The notes under the pieces: model-generated | Database searches by the model: none | Told to the model about the DNA's origin: nothing | What the model saw: only the letters and a program-made list of their open reading frames with translations | In this document: in pieces, positions 8,998 through 19,219 of the stretch | Layout of the letters: every line of letters begins with the position of its first letter | Numbering within the stretch: the first letter of the stretch is position 1 | Translations under genes and position numbers: made by a program | Source of the DNA: Pseudomonadales bacterium | GTDB lineage: Bacteria; Pseudomonadota; Gammaproteobacteria; Pseudomonadales; UBA7239 | DNA length: 64,000 bases | Direction: 5' to 3' | Assembly (NCBI GenBank): GCA_028280345.1 | Contig: JANQLY010000026.1 | Location: 1 to 64,000, forward strand

Positions 8998-9789
8998 TCA
9001 GCTCAAGGGAACCCGCACTACACCGGTTTCAAACGTGTCATTGTCGAACAGTTTGATCCAGCGAAACCCCGGCACGGCATCATCTTCAGCATAATCGTCC
9101 GAGTTGGGTTTAAACTGCATACAAGTTGAAGGTGTCGAATAAAGTTTAATATTGCCATGCTCACCTTCCCATTGCTGATGTACATGGCCGTTCACAATTA
9201 ACTTGACGCTATTGAACTTGCCCACCACATCAAACAGTTCATCCGCATTAGCCACCAGTTGCTTGTCAAGCCAGGCACAACCTACCGGCTTCAGCGGATG
9301 ATGAAGAAATATCAGTGTCGATCCATCTGTATAACTCAACATCTGTTTGGTAAATTCAATCTCGTCGCGAGCGAGTAAACCCGCCACCTGGTCTTCCACA
9401 TGACTATCAAGCAACAAAATATTCCAATTGCCAACCGATAGCCATTTATCTATTGATGCATCCTCGCCATCATCAAAGCCATCGATATTTTCCTGCTCGG
9501 CACCAATTAATGCAGCCATCGGCTCATTATGGTCGTGATTGCCGGGTAAAAAAGTATAGGGCATTGGCATTTTTTCCAGCATTTGCTTTAGCACAAGGTA
9601 AGCTTGTTCTGTGCTTTCGTGCGTATTATCTCCGGTTAATACCAGTAGGTCTGCATCAGCAAAGTCACTGAGAATCATATCCAGTACACACTGCAAGCTC
9701 TGTCGTGTGTTCACACCACTTAACTCACCTTCCGGCTCATCAAAGATATGAGAATCAGTAATCTGGATAATCGTAACGGGGTCGGACAA
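8998..9789 (-). CDS. cpdA: 3',5'-cyclic-AMP phosphodiesterase
   Basis: Class III metallophosphoesterase that breaks down cAMP in the cytoplasm, 263 residues. Metal-binding motifs are D12-x-H14, TGDN (Asp54), GNHD (Asn84-His85), and NGHVHQ near residue 203. The best start is a TTG at 9789, only five bases after the yqiB stop, giving tight translational coupling; the AGG of the yqiB 3' end serves as a weak ribosome-binding site. Its presence implies cAMP signalling, in keeping with the CRP-type site at 59.1 kb. Confidence 0.93.
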   Translation of the reverse strand: MSDPVTIIQITDSHIFDEPEGELSGVNTRQSLQCVLDMILSDFADADLLVLTGDNTHESTEQAYLVLKQMLEKMPMPYTFLPGNHDHNEPMAALIGAEQENIDGFDDGEDASIDKWLSVGNWNILLLDSHVEDQVAGLLARDEIEFTKQMLSYTDGSTLIFLHHPLKPVGCAWLDKQLVANADELFDVVGKFNSVKLIVNGHVHQQWEGEHGNIKLYSTPSTCMQFKPNSDDYAEDDAVPGFRWIKLFDNDTFETGVVRVPLS

Positions 9790-9794
9790 AATGT

Positions 9795-10316
9795 TTAACC
9801 TGTAACAAGCTGTAGGATTTTCTCATCAGCACTATGTCCGTGTTGCAGGCAGTGAGTCAGCCATTCAGCTAACAAGACATTGAGCTGCGCCTTTTCGTCC
9901 TGCTGGTACATTTTATTATTGGGATAATCGTAACGTCCTAAAAAATATTGTTGCTGCTGAAATGCAATGACCTCTGCCATTTGCGCATCGTGATAGACAC
10001 GGATCTTTAGCTGAGGCAACAAGCCCCAATGCTGTTCCTGCGAAGAAACACGGCTGTCTGTTTCAGTCAATTCAAGTACGGTGGTATAAGGGCAACATTC
10101 TACGATCTTCAAGGTCAGACAATAATTGTCCGTACCTTGCGGAGCAGGAATAACAAAATCAAAGCTGTCGTGCAACGTGCGGTTTTGCCTTAACGCGGGA
10201 ATCAATTTCAATAAGCGCCAGTAATTAGCGTCACACACAGCCATCATCGCAGGCAAGTCAACCTTGTACGTCGACTTCTTCTGCGTGGTGTTTGTTTCTG
10301 TACGTGTTACTGACAC
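9795..10316 (-). CDS. yqiB: YqiB family protein (DUF1249)
   Basis: Conserved gammaproteobacterial protein of 173 residues with no known biochemical role. Recognisable features are YKVDLPAMMAVCDANYWRL near the N-terminus and VYHDAQMAEVIAFQ/YPNNKMYQQDEKAQLN, typical of DUF1249. The start is a GTG. It is flanked by nudF and cpdA exactly as in E. coli, and that conserved position is the main support for the symbol. Confidence 0.88.
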   Translation of the reverse strand: MSVTRTETNTTQKKSTYKVDLPAMMAVCDANYWRLLKLIPALRQNRTLHDSFDFVIPAPQGTDNYCLTLKIVECCPYTTVLELTETDSRVSSQEQHWGLLPQLKIRVYHDAQMAEVIAFQQQQYFLGRYDYPNNKMYQQDEKAQLNVLLAEWLTHCLQHGHSADEKILQLVTG

Positions 10317-10392
10317 CCTGTACCAGCCTCTTTAACCTACCTGATTGGTTACTTCATAATTCTTAGCTTCAATTTTGGCTAATTCCAGCCTT

Positions 10393-11022
10393 TCAATTTT
10401 CAGCCAATCGCGCCTTGTTCAGCTGTAGCCACTGCAGGGCTATCACTGTCGCAGCATTATTAATGCTGCCGTTTAGCATAGCACTAATTACCATATCATA
10501 GGAAAGAGTTTTAAATAATATGTCTTCCCCTTCACCGTCCAGGCCATACACGCCGCCGGCCTCGGCCAGAGAGGTCAACGCACAGTACAATTGCAAGTAC
10601 TCATCCGTGCCGCCGGGGCTGGTGTAATAACCACATATCGGGAGCAGATCTCGCTCCTCAATCACAATGCCGCTCTCTTCTGCCACTTCACGCACAGCAA
10701 CCTGCTGCGGGGTTTCGTTTTTATCATTAACACCAGCAATCACTTCCCATACCCACGGGCCTTCTACATTGTCAAGACAACCAATGCGAAATTGTCGCGT
10801 CAGACCAACACAGTCAAGCTGTGGGTCATAGAGTAGAATGCCAACGGATTGACCCCGACAAAACAGCTCGCGGGTAATCAGGGCACTTTGCCCTCCGGCA
10901 AATAAAGTATGGCGCAAGGTGAATTTTTTCGCCGTAAAAAAGCCACTGTAGGCCGTTTCTTCCTGTTCAATCGAGACGTCTTCGCGAGTGAACGGCTTAT
11001 CCAGATCTTTTGTTTCCACCAT
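10393..11022 (-). CDS. nudF: ADP-ribose pyrophosphatase (Nudix)
   Basis: Hydrolyses ADP-ribose to AMP and ribose 5-phosphate; 209 residues. The Nudix box fits the full consensus: G-x5-E-x7-REVAEESGI, centred near residue 110, and the ADP-ribose family proline/Glu features follow. It is first of the nudF-yqiB-cpdA-yqiA-parE series, with thiC immediately upstream on the same strand (42-base gap), so it may also be reached by the thi transcript. Confidence 0.93.
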   Translation of the reverse strand: MVETKDLDKPFTREDVSIEQEETAYSGFFTAKKFTLRHTLFAGGQSALITRELFCRGQSVGILLYDPQLDCVGLTRQFRIGCLDNVEGPWVWEVIAGVNDKNETPQQVAVREVAEESGIVIEERDLLPICGYYTSPGGTDEYLQLYCALTSLAEAGGVYGLDGEGEDILFKTLSYDMVISAMLNGSINNAATVIALQWLQLNKARLAEN

Positions 11023-11064
11023 AGTCAGCTCTCAGCAGTCAGGTCCGGCAACCGCACCAAACTG

Positions 11065-12987
<1,923 letters not shown>

Positions 12988-13821
12988 TTACCAATATTTG
13001 TAAAAATGATTGACCGGACCGGGGCCATGCCCCAACCCGAGTTTGTCGGCATAGATGATAGTACTGTGCAGGTAGTGGCGTGCCTCCGCCACCGCCTTTG
13101 GCAAATCACAGCCACGAGCCAGATTCGCCGCAATTGCCGCCGCCAGTGTACAACCGGTACCGTGAGTGTTTTCTGTAGCCACTTTTTCATAGTCGAAGCG
13201 CTTCACTTCATCATCACTAACCAGTACATCCGCCGACTGGCGGCCAGCCAGATGCCCACCTTTTAATAGCACTGCCCTGGCACCAGACATACGCAAACGT
13301 CGCGCCTGCTGCTCCATTTCATCCACGGATGTCGCAATCTCTGCACTTAGCAGCACTGCTGCCTCATGTAAGTTAGGCGTGACCAAAGCCGCTAGCGGCA
13401 ACAGGCGTTTTTTCAACGCCACTTCGGCCTCCCGGGCCAGCAACCGATCACCGCTCGTTGCCACCATCACCGGGTCGAGCACCACCGGAATATCCAGTGG
13501 CTGTAGTATATCTGCCACGGCATTAATAATGGCCTCGCCGTGCAACATACCGAGCTTAACTGCCGCTACGGGAAAATCATCAAGCACAGCCTGAATTTGC
13601 TGCACCACCAACTCTGGTTCAAGCGCCTCTATCGCGACAACCCCAAGGGTGTTCTGTGCCGTAATTGCTGTAATCGCAGAAGTACCATAAACACCGTTAG
13701 CGGCAAAAGCTTTGAGGTCAGCCTGTATCCCCGCACCGCCGCTGCTATCGGAACCGGCGATAGTTAATGCAACCGGGGTATGGCCCGCTGATGTTTCATG
13801 ATTGGACAAGAATCTCTCCAC
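12988..13821 (-). CDS. thiD: hydroxymethylpyrimidine/phosphomethylpyrimidine kinase
   Basis: Ribokinase-fold kinase making HMP diphosphate; about 273-277 residues. Signature residues are GSDSSGGAGIQADLKAF at the N-terminus and the anion hole GTGCTLAAAIAANLARG near the C-terminus. The start is uncertain: GTG at 13821 lies inside the P1 end of the riboswitch, while an in-frame TTG at 13809 is preceded by GGAGAG four bases upstream. I favour the latter for translation. No thiE domain is fused, so thiamine-phosphate synthase must be elsewhere. Confidence 0.94.
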   Translation of the reverse strand: MERFLSNHETSAGHTPVALTIAGSDSSGGAGIQADLKAFAANGVYGTSAITAITAQNTLGVVAIEALEPELVVQQIQAVLDDFPVAAVKLGMLHGEAIINAVADILQPLDIPVVLDPVMVATSGDRLLAREAEVALKKRLLPLAALVTPNLHEAAVLLSAEIATSVDEMEQQARRLRMSGARAVLLKGGHLAGRQSADVLVSDDEVKRFDYEKVATENTHGTGCTLAAAIAANLARGCDLPKAVAEARHYLHSTIIYADKLGLGHGPGPVNHFYKYW

Positions 13822-13911
13822 TCCCTACGCCGGCATTACCCGGTTCAGGTATGTACGGGTCTCTCTCAGCCTCGCCAAAATGCAGTGGACAGATAGTGGC
13901 GGACACCCCGG
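13820..13911 (-). ncRNA. TPP riboswitch (Thi box)
   Basis: On the minus strand the region reads GGGGTG..., then GGCTGAGAG, ACCCG, ACCTGAACCGGGTAATGCCG, and GCGTAGGGAG. These are the invariant pieces of the thiamine-pyrophosphate aptamer, including CUGAGA and the ACCUGA/GGUAAUGCC pocket. The 3' end of the aptamer runs directly into the thiD start and its ribosome-binding site, so ligand binding would most simply occlude translation initiation. It controls thiD-thiC. Confidence 0.95.
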
Positions 13912-13970
13912 TAGATAAAGATGACAAGTTTAGGTTGTGGTCAACAGGCTGTCTACGGTTTAATACGAAT

Positions 13971-13997
13971 TTGCACTGAAACGGGTGGGGTTATAAT
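13971..13997 (+). promoter_or_regulatory. promoter of tolC
   Basis: TTGCAC at 13971-13976 and a perfect TATAAT at 13992-13997, spaced by 15 bases. The short spacer lowers confidence in the -35. Transcription would start near 14004, about 35 bases before the tolC ATG. Confidence 0.55.
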
Positions 13998-14039
13998 CCT
14001 GCTCTGGTTATCATTACTATCTCTGCGGGCAATTGTGGT

Positions 14040-15395
14040 ATGAAAAAACTGACTTCTCTTCCTTCTCTCGTCTTTGGCCTGGCCTCGACATTAGCTTGCT
14101 CAACAGCTTCTGGCGAAACTCTGCTCGAGATATTCAATCTCGCCCAGCAAAACGACGCACTGCTACGCTCCCAGGAAGCGACCTATCTCGCGGACAAGGA
14201 AACCGAGAACATCACACGTTCACCGCTGTTGCCACAACTTTCATTTAATGGCAATTACAGTGAAAGCGAGATTGACGATAACCGTTTTGGTATTACCCGT
14301 GACGGGCAATCGGAAAACTACGATGTCACCCTGGATCAGAAGCTGTTTGATCTGGAGAGCTGGTATGCCCACAAGCAGGGTAAAAAAATCACCGAGCAGG
14401 CGGAAGCACAATTTGTCTCCGATCAGCAGGATCTGATTGTACGTGTCGTACAGTCCTACACCGATGTATTGCGTGCCATTGATGCCTACACGACTGCCAA
14501 GGCCGAAGAAGCGGCGATTGGTCGTCAGTTGGAACAAACCAAGCAGCGCTTTGAGGTCGGCCTGATTGCGATCACTGATGTATATGAATCCCAAGCATCC
14601 TATGACAATGCACTTGTTAACTCTCTCAACGCCCAGGGGGAAATAGGCATCGCGTTTGAGGCGCTCGAAACTCTGACAGGCCAGCCAGTCAATTCCATCG
14701 CGCCACTTGTAGAAAGCTTTGAAGTACGAGATCCGGATCCCTATGAACGTGAAGCCTGGGTAAATCTCGCACTGGAAAATAATGCCGATCTACTTGTTAG
14801 CATGCTGCAAATGGATGCGGCACTGCAAAATGCCCAGTCCAAGCGAGCCGCACACTATCCAACGTTGTCCGGTCGTTATCAATATCTCGATAATGACACC
14901 GATACCACACCACCGGTACTCACCGACCCGGATCAGGAAGGCCATGTCGTCTCGGTCAATCTCAATGTGCCGATTTATTCCGGTGGCGGCACCAGTGCAA
15001 GCCGCCGTCAGGCCTGGCAACAGCACACTGCTGCCACTGAGTTGTATCAAAACACACGCCGCAATACGATTCAGTCAACCCGCTCCTTTCACCTGGTTGT
15101 GACCACCGACGTCGCACGGGTCAAGGCACTCAAACAAACCATTATTTCTACACAAAGCGCTCTGGATGCCACCAAGGCCGGTTACGATGCAGGAACTCGT
15201 AATATTGTCGATGTACTCAACGCGGAAAGGGCATTGTATCAGGCACAACGGGACTGGCTTAATGCCCGTTATCAATACATTACTGACTTTGTACAACTGA
15301 GCAAATCGGCTGGCACATTATTAGCAGAAGATATTGCACGCTTCAGCACGCAGACCGATGGCGACAATCAGTATTATCGAAGTCAGTACGAATAA
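14040..15395 (+). CDS. tolC: TolC family outer-membrane efflux channel
   Basis: Trimeric outer-membrane duct for drug efflux and type I secretion, 451 residues. A signal peptide covers about 1-25 (ends ASG-E), followed by two OEP repeats with long coiled-coil helices. The N-terminal repeat opens TLLEIFNLAQQNDALLRSQEA, and the second carries AGYDAGTRNIVDVLNAERALY, a hallmark of TolC. Pairing near nudF and parE as in E. coli supports true TolC. It shares a bidirectional terminator with convergent waaA. The large secreted FG-GAP proteins in this window are possible but unproven clients. Confidence 0.94.
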   Translation: MKKLTSLPSLVFGLASTLACSTASGETLLEIFNLAQQNDALLRSQEATYLADKETENITRSPLLPQLSFNGNYSESEIDDNRFGITRDGQSENYDVTLDQKLFDLESWYAHKQGKKITEQAEAQFVSDQQDLIVRVVQSYTDVLRAIDAYTTAKAEEAAIGRQLEQTKQRFEVGLIAITDVYESQASYDNALVNSLNAQGEIGIAFEALETLTGQPVNSIAPLVESFEVRDPDPYEREAWVNLALENNADLLVSMLQMDAALQNAQSKRAAHYPTLSGRYQYLDNDTDTTPPVLTDPDQEGHVVSVNLNVPIYSGGGTSASRRQAWQQHTAATELYQNTRRNTIQSTRSFHLVVTTDVARVKALKQTIISTQSALDATKAGYDAGTRNIVDVLNAERALYQAQRDWLNARYQYITDFVQLSKSAGTLLAEDIARFSTQTDGDNQYYRSQYE

Positions 15396-15400
15396 GACAC

Positions 15401-16687
15401 TCAAAGCTGCTTGTCTATCTCGACAAGCAGCTTTTGCAAGGCCCCCTTATTAGTATCAGCAACATGCTGTGCAGCCTGACCAAGACTTTGTCGCTGTTGC
15501 TCACCCGCACAGAGTAATAACATCTCATCGTAGAGCGCCGCTTCTGTGGTGCAAATACTCACCCCCCCCTCCGCTTTAAGCAGGGAGGCAATTTCTGCAA
15601 AGTTATGTAACTGTGGGCCGGTGGTAATCGCTTTACCCCACGCCGCCGGTTCAATCAGATTGTGCCCCCCCACCGGCACAAAACTGCCACCGACAAACGC
15701 AATATCACAAACTCCATATAACAATAACAATTCACCCATGGTATCGCCGAGCACTACGTCTGTTTGCATATCCGGTAATTGATGGCTACTTCTGCGCACA
15801 ACTATAAGTCCCTGTTGCTGACACAGGTTATATACATCCTCAAAGCGTTCCGGGTGTCGCGGCACAAGAATCAATAATAGATGTTTAAATTGCTGCTTTA
15901 GCCGAACAAATGCCTCGAGAATAATCTTGTCTTCTCCATGATGAGTGCTCGCTGCAATCCAGACAAGACGCTTCTGTTCTGCCTGCCATTGCTGTCGTAA
16001 TACCGCAGCCTGCTCTATTAATTCATTGTCCAGCTCAAGATCAAATTTAATCGAACCTGTCACAACCAGCTGGTCGCGATCAAGCCCGAGGCTAATAAAC
16101 CGTTCACCATCCAACGCATTCTGCACAGCAACAGTCGTAATGGCTTTTAGCATAGCTCGAGTTAAACCGCCGAGCTTTGCATAACCGCGCGCAGACTTCT
16201 CCGACAAGCGCGCGTTGGCCAGCAATAACGGTATTTGCCGCTGTGCACAAGCAGCGAGCATATTCGGCCACAACTCTGTTTCCATTACGATGACAAGCCT
16301 GGGACGCACCCGGCGCAAGAAGCGTCCGACAAACAGCCCTGTGTCGTAGGGCGCATAAACATGGAACACCTGCTCGCCAAACAAGGCCCTGACTCGCTCC
16401 GAGCCAGTGGGAGTAGTTGTTGTTACAACCAGCGGTGTATCGGGATATTTTTCGAGCAATTGTTTTATCAACGGTGCCGCTGCAATGGTTTCTCCTACAG
16501 AAACAGCGTGAATCCAGATCGCATCACTTTTATAATCCGGCGCCGCAAATCTGCCAAAGCGTTCTGCCCAGCGTTGTCGATAAGCCGGTGCCTTGATAGA
16601 GCGCAGCAACAAGCGCAATACAATAACAGGCAACAACAAATAAAAGCACAGGGTATACAGAAGGCGAAAGATCATGTGCGGAAGCAT
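15401..16687 (-). CDS. waaA: 3-deoxy-D-manno-octulosonic acid (Kdo) transferase
   Basis: Adds Kdo to lipid IVA at the inner face of the cytoplasmic membrane; 428 residues, family GT30. One N-terminal membrane anchor (about 5-25), then WIHAVSVGETIAAAPLI with the catalytic-region Glu, TTTTPTGSERV, METELWPN, and the C-terminal sugar-nucleotide fold with GGHNLIEPAAWGK. The start could also be the ATG four codons in. The last codons form one arm of the shared terminator with tolC. Confidence 0.95.
   Translation of the reverse strand: MLPHMIFRLLYTLCFYLLLPVIVLRLLLRSIKAPAYRQRWAERFGRFAAPDYKSDAIWIHAVSVGETIAAAPLIKQLLEKYPDTPLVVTTTTPTGSERVRALFGEQVFHVYAPYDTGLFVGRFLRRVRPRLVIVMETELWPNMLAACAQRQIPLLLANARLSEKSARGYAKLGGLTRAMLKAITTVAVQNALDGERFISLGLDRDQLVVTGSIKFDLELDNELIEQAAVLRQQWQAEQKRLVWIAASTHHGEDKIILEAFVRLKQQFKHLLLILVPRHPERFEDVYNLCQQQGLIVVRRSSHQLPDMQTDVVLGDTMGELLLLYGVCDIAFVGGSFVPVGGHNLIEPAAWGKAITTGPQLHNFAEIASLLKAEGGVSICTTEAALYDEMLLLCAGEQQRQSLGQAAQHVADTNKGALQKLLVEIDKQL
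15403..15435. terminator. bidirectional terminator shared by tolC and waaA
   Basis: Perfect 13-bp stem: AAAGCTGCTTGTC (15403-15415) and GACAAGCAGCTTT (15422-15434), six-base loop. It begins eight bases after the tolC stop and overlaps the final waaA codons. It carries a T-tract on either strand. Confidence 0.85.
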
Positions 16688-16713
16688 ACCACTAACAGGT
16701 ATACTATGCAGGC

Positions 16714-17949
16714 ATGAACGCTCCCGCTACCAAACAACTCGATGTGGATATTGCCCTGATTGGTGGCGGTATTGCAGGACTGTGGTTACTCAACCGCCTC
16801 GTGAACGAAGGTTATAATGCCATTCTGTTTGAACAGGAAGCACTGGGTCATGGCCAGACTACTGCCTCTCAAGGCATGATTCACGGCGGCATCAAATATA
16901 CTTTGTCCGGTGCATTGAGTGGTTCATCCGAAGCGATTGCCGACATGCCCGAACACTGGGAAAATTGTCTGCAAGGTCGGGGAGATGTCAACCTGCTTAA
17001 CACGCAGGTTTTGAGTGACCATTTCTATATGTGGTCCACTGCCGGATCACTTTCCAAAGTAACTACTTTTTTTGCCAGCAAAGCCTTGCGCGGTCGCGTA
17101 AATACCTTGAGCAAGGCTAATCATCCCCCGTTGTTTCAACACAAGCAGTTTAAGGGCAATCTTTACGAACTGGTAGATGTAGTTATCGACACACCTTCTC
17201 TATTACGCAATCTTGCAGACAATGTCTCTGATCGTCTCTTTCAAATTGATTGGCAACAGGCTTCACTGCAACAGCAACAACAAAAGGCTTACCTGGAAAT
17301 CCAGTTTGGCGGGCAATCACTTTCTATTAATGCGCGACAGTTTATCTTTAGTGCAGGCATTGGCAACCAGGCATTACTTGATGCCGTTAATGCAGACAAA
17401 CCGTCGATGCAGGCTCGCCCCTTGCAGCAAGTGATGGTAAAACACGACCACGAGCATATGCTCTATGCACATTGCATCGGCACTGACAGCACACCGCGGC
17501 TAACAATTTCCTCTCACCGTTGCCACGATGGCAAAGTGTGTTGGTATCTCGGTGGACAGCTGGCAGAGAACGGTGTTGAAACCAGCGCAGAAAGTTTGAT
17601 TAATGAAGCAAGAGAAGAGTTACAAACACTATTCCCCTGGCTCGACTGGCAAGATGCACAGTGGGCTACGCTACCGGTAACCCGTGCCGAACCCAAACAA
17701 AAACAACTGGTTCGACCGGATAAGGCTTTTATTGACCGCGCCTCTGCCAACGGCAAACCTATTGATAATGTACTCGCCGCCTGGCCCACCAAGCTGACAT
17801 TGACACCCAATCTTGGTAACGAAACGCTTGATCTACTGCGATCACTGAACATCCATCCAACCGCAACAGACAATGAAACCTTGCAGTGTTTATCTGCTCT
17901 GGACAAACCTGTTGTTGCCGCCAGCCCTTGGGATGTTCACTTTCCATGA
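16714..17949 (+). CDS. FAD-dependent oxidoreductase (DAO/glycerol-3-phosphate oxidase-like)
   Basis: 411-residue flavoprotein of the DadA/GlpD fold. The FAD dinucleotide motif ALIGGGIAGLWLLNRL lies at 14-29, followed by the acidic end of the second strand (LFEQEALGHG) and TTASQGMIHGGIKY, which resembles the substrate-side loop of glycerol-3-phosphate-type enzymes. The substrate is not identifiable. Its TGA overlaps the ATG of the aldo-keto reductase as ATGA, so the two are translationally coupled and probably act on related substrates. Confidence 0.82.
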   Translation: MNAPATKQLDVDIALIGGGIAGLWLLNRLVNEGYNAILFEQEALGHGQTTASQGMIHGGIKYTLSGALSGSSEAIADMPEHWENCLQGRGDVNLLNTQVLSDHFYMWSTAGSLSKVTTFFASKALRGRVNTLSKANHPPLFQHKQFKGNLYELVDVVIDTPSLLRNLADNVSDRLFQIDWQQASLQQQQQKAYLEIQFGGQSLSINARQFIFSAGIGNQALLDAVNADKPSMQARPLQQVMVKHDHEHMLYAHCIGTDSTPRLTISSHRCHDGKVCWYLGGQLAENGVETSAESLINEAREELQTLFPWLDWQDAQWATLPVTRAEPKQKQLVRPDKAFIDRASANGKPIDNVLAAWPTKLTLTPNLGNETLDLLRSLNIHPTATDNETLQCLSALDKPVVAASPWDVHFP

Positions 17950-18734
17950 TTTATCAGCCGTTTGCTTCCACCGACATGCAGGTTAGTGCTATTGGTCTGG
18001 GCACCGTCAAACTCGGTCGCGACCAGGGAGTCAAATATCCGAAGGGATTTAAAATTCCCGATGACCAGCAAGCACTTGCATTGATTAACCTGGCTCGGGA
18101 ACTCGGTATCAATCTGATTGATACGGCCCCCGCTTACGGCAATAGCGAGGAACGCCTTGGCAAACTGTTAAAACAACAGCGTAAGGACTGGATTATTTGT
18201 AGCAAGGTCGGCGAAGAGTTTGATCAGGGCAAATCAAGTTTTAATTTTTCTCCGGAACATACCCGTTTTAGCATTGAGCGTAGCTTAACGCGCCTTGACA
18301 CTGACGTTATCGATATTGTGCTCGTACATTCGGACGGCAATGACGTTGAAATTATTAACAACGGTATTCTCGATGTACTTGCCGATATCAAGCAACAAGG
18401 AAAAATTCGCGCCTTTGGCATGTCTACTAAAACAGTGGCAGGTGGTTTGCTCGCTGCAGAGAAATCTGATGCGGTGATGGTGACCTATAACCTCAGTGAG
18501 CAAAGTGAAGCTGAAGTCATTGACTACTGTGAACAACATCAGCGTGCGGTCTTGATTAAGAAGGCACTGGCCAGTGGTCATATTTGTGAAACAGATGACG
18601 ATGACCCGGTGCTTGCAAGTATGCGTTTTATTTTTAATCACCCGGGCGTGACCAGTGCAATTATCGGCACGATTACCCCGGCTCATTTGCGGCATAACGT
18701 TGCCTGCGCCCTCGATGCACTGCAATCGCGGTAA
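17946..18734 (+). CDS. aldo/keto reductase family protein
   Basis: 262-residue TIM-barrel NADPH-dependent oxidoreductase. The tetrad is visible as Asp in NLIDTAP, Tyr in AYGNSE, Lys in CSKVG and His in LVHSDG. The start is the ATG at 17946, which overlaps the upstream stop (ATGA). An upstream in-frame start at 17886 would lie deep in the preceding gene and is rejected. The C-terminal NADP-binding region (SAIIGTITPAHLRHNV) is present. Substrate unknown; coupled to the FAD enzyme. Confidence 0.88.
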   Translation: MIYQPFASTDMQVSAIGLGTVKLGRDQGVKYPKGFKIPDDQQALALINLARELGINLIDTAPAYGNSEERLGKLLKQQRKDWIICSKVGEEFDQGKSSFNFSPEHTRFSIERSLTRLDTDVIDIVLVHSDGNDVEIINNGILDVLADIKQQGKIRAFGMSTKTVAGGLLAAEKSDAVMVTYNLSEQSEAEVIDYCEQHQRAVLIKKALASGHICETDDDDPVLASMRFIFNHPGVTSAIIGTITPAHLRHNVACALDALQSR

Positions 18735-18799
18735 GCTTTGGACTTGAGCACCCGCTAAAAACCGGTACAATCCACCGCTGAATCTCGATTGATAGCCTT

Positions 18800-19219
18800 A
18801 TGAAATACGCGCTTTTTTCCATTCTGTTGCTTGCCAGTTCCAGCGGCTGGGGCAGCTGTATGGAAAATGCCCGGGACGACGAAGAAATCAATGTGTGTCA
18901 GCATGCATTGGCCAAGGAACTCGAATACAAGTTGCGCGACCTGGAGAAAGACATCAAATCCCACTTGAAAGGCACACAGAAAGACCGCTTTAATGACAGC
19001 CAGGTACACTGGCGCAAAATGACAGAACGGGATTGCCAGATTGAAGCAGATTTTTATGAAGGTGCTACCGTCTACCCGGCAATACTGTCGCAGTGTTTGC
19101 AAAAGCACTACCGCGACCGTATCAACCAGGTCAGAAACTATTTATGCCCGGAACACAGCCTGAGTACTGACTGTCCGCAATCAGAGAAATATAAACTTAC
19201 AGATCAGCCTGCAAGCTGA
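18800..19219 (+). CDS. LprI-family secreted protein (DUF1311-like)
   Basis: 139 residues with an N-terminal signal peptide (cleavage near GWG-S). The mature part has the pattern WRKMTERDCQIEA...YEGATVYP...CLQKHYRDRINQ, typical of the lysozyme-inhibitor LprI/DUF1311 helical domain with paired cysteines. Some members inhibit lysozyme, but for this protein that is inference. Its 3' end overlaps the 3' end of the convergent ligase gene by 16 bases. Confidence 0.8.
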   Translation: MKYALFSILLLASSSGWGSCMENARDDEEINVCQHALAKELEYKLRDLEKDIKSHLKGTQKDRFNDSQVHWRKMTERDCQIEADFYEGATVYPAILSQCLQKHYRDRINQVRNYLCPEHSLSTDCPQSEKYKLTDQPAS

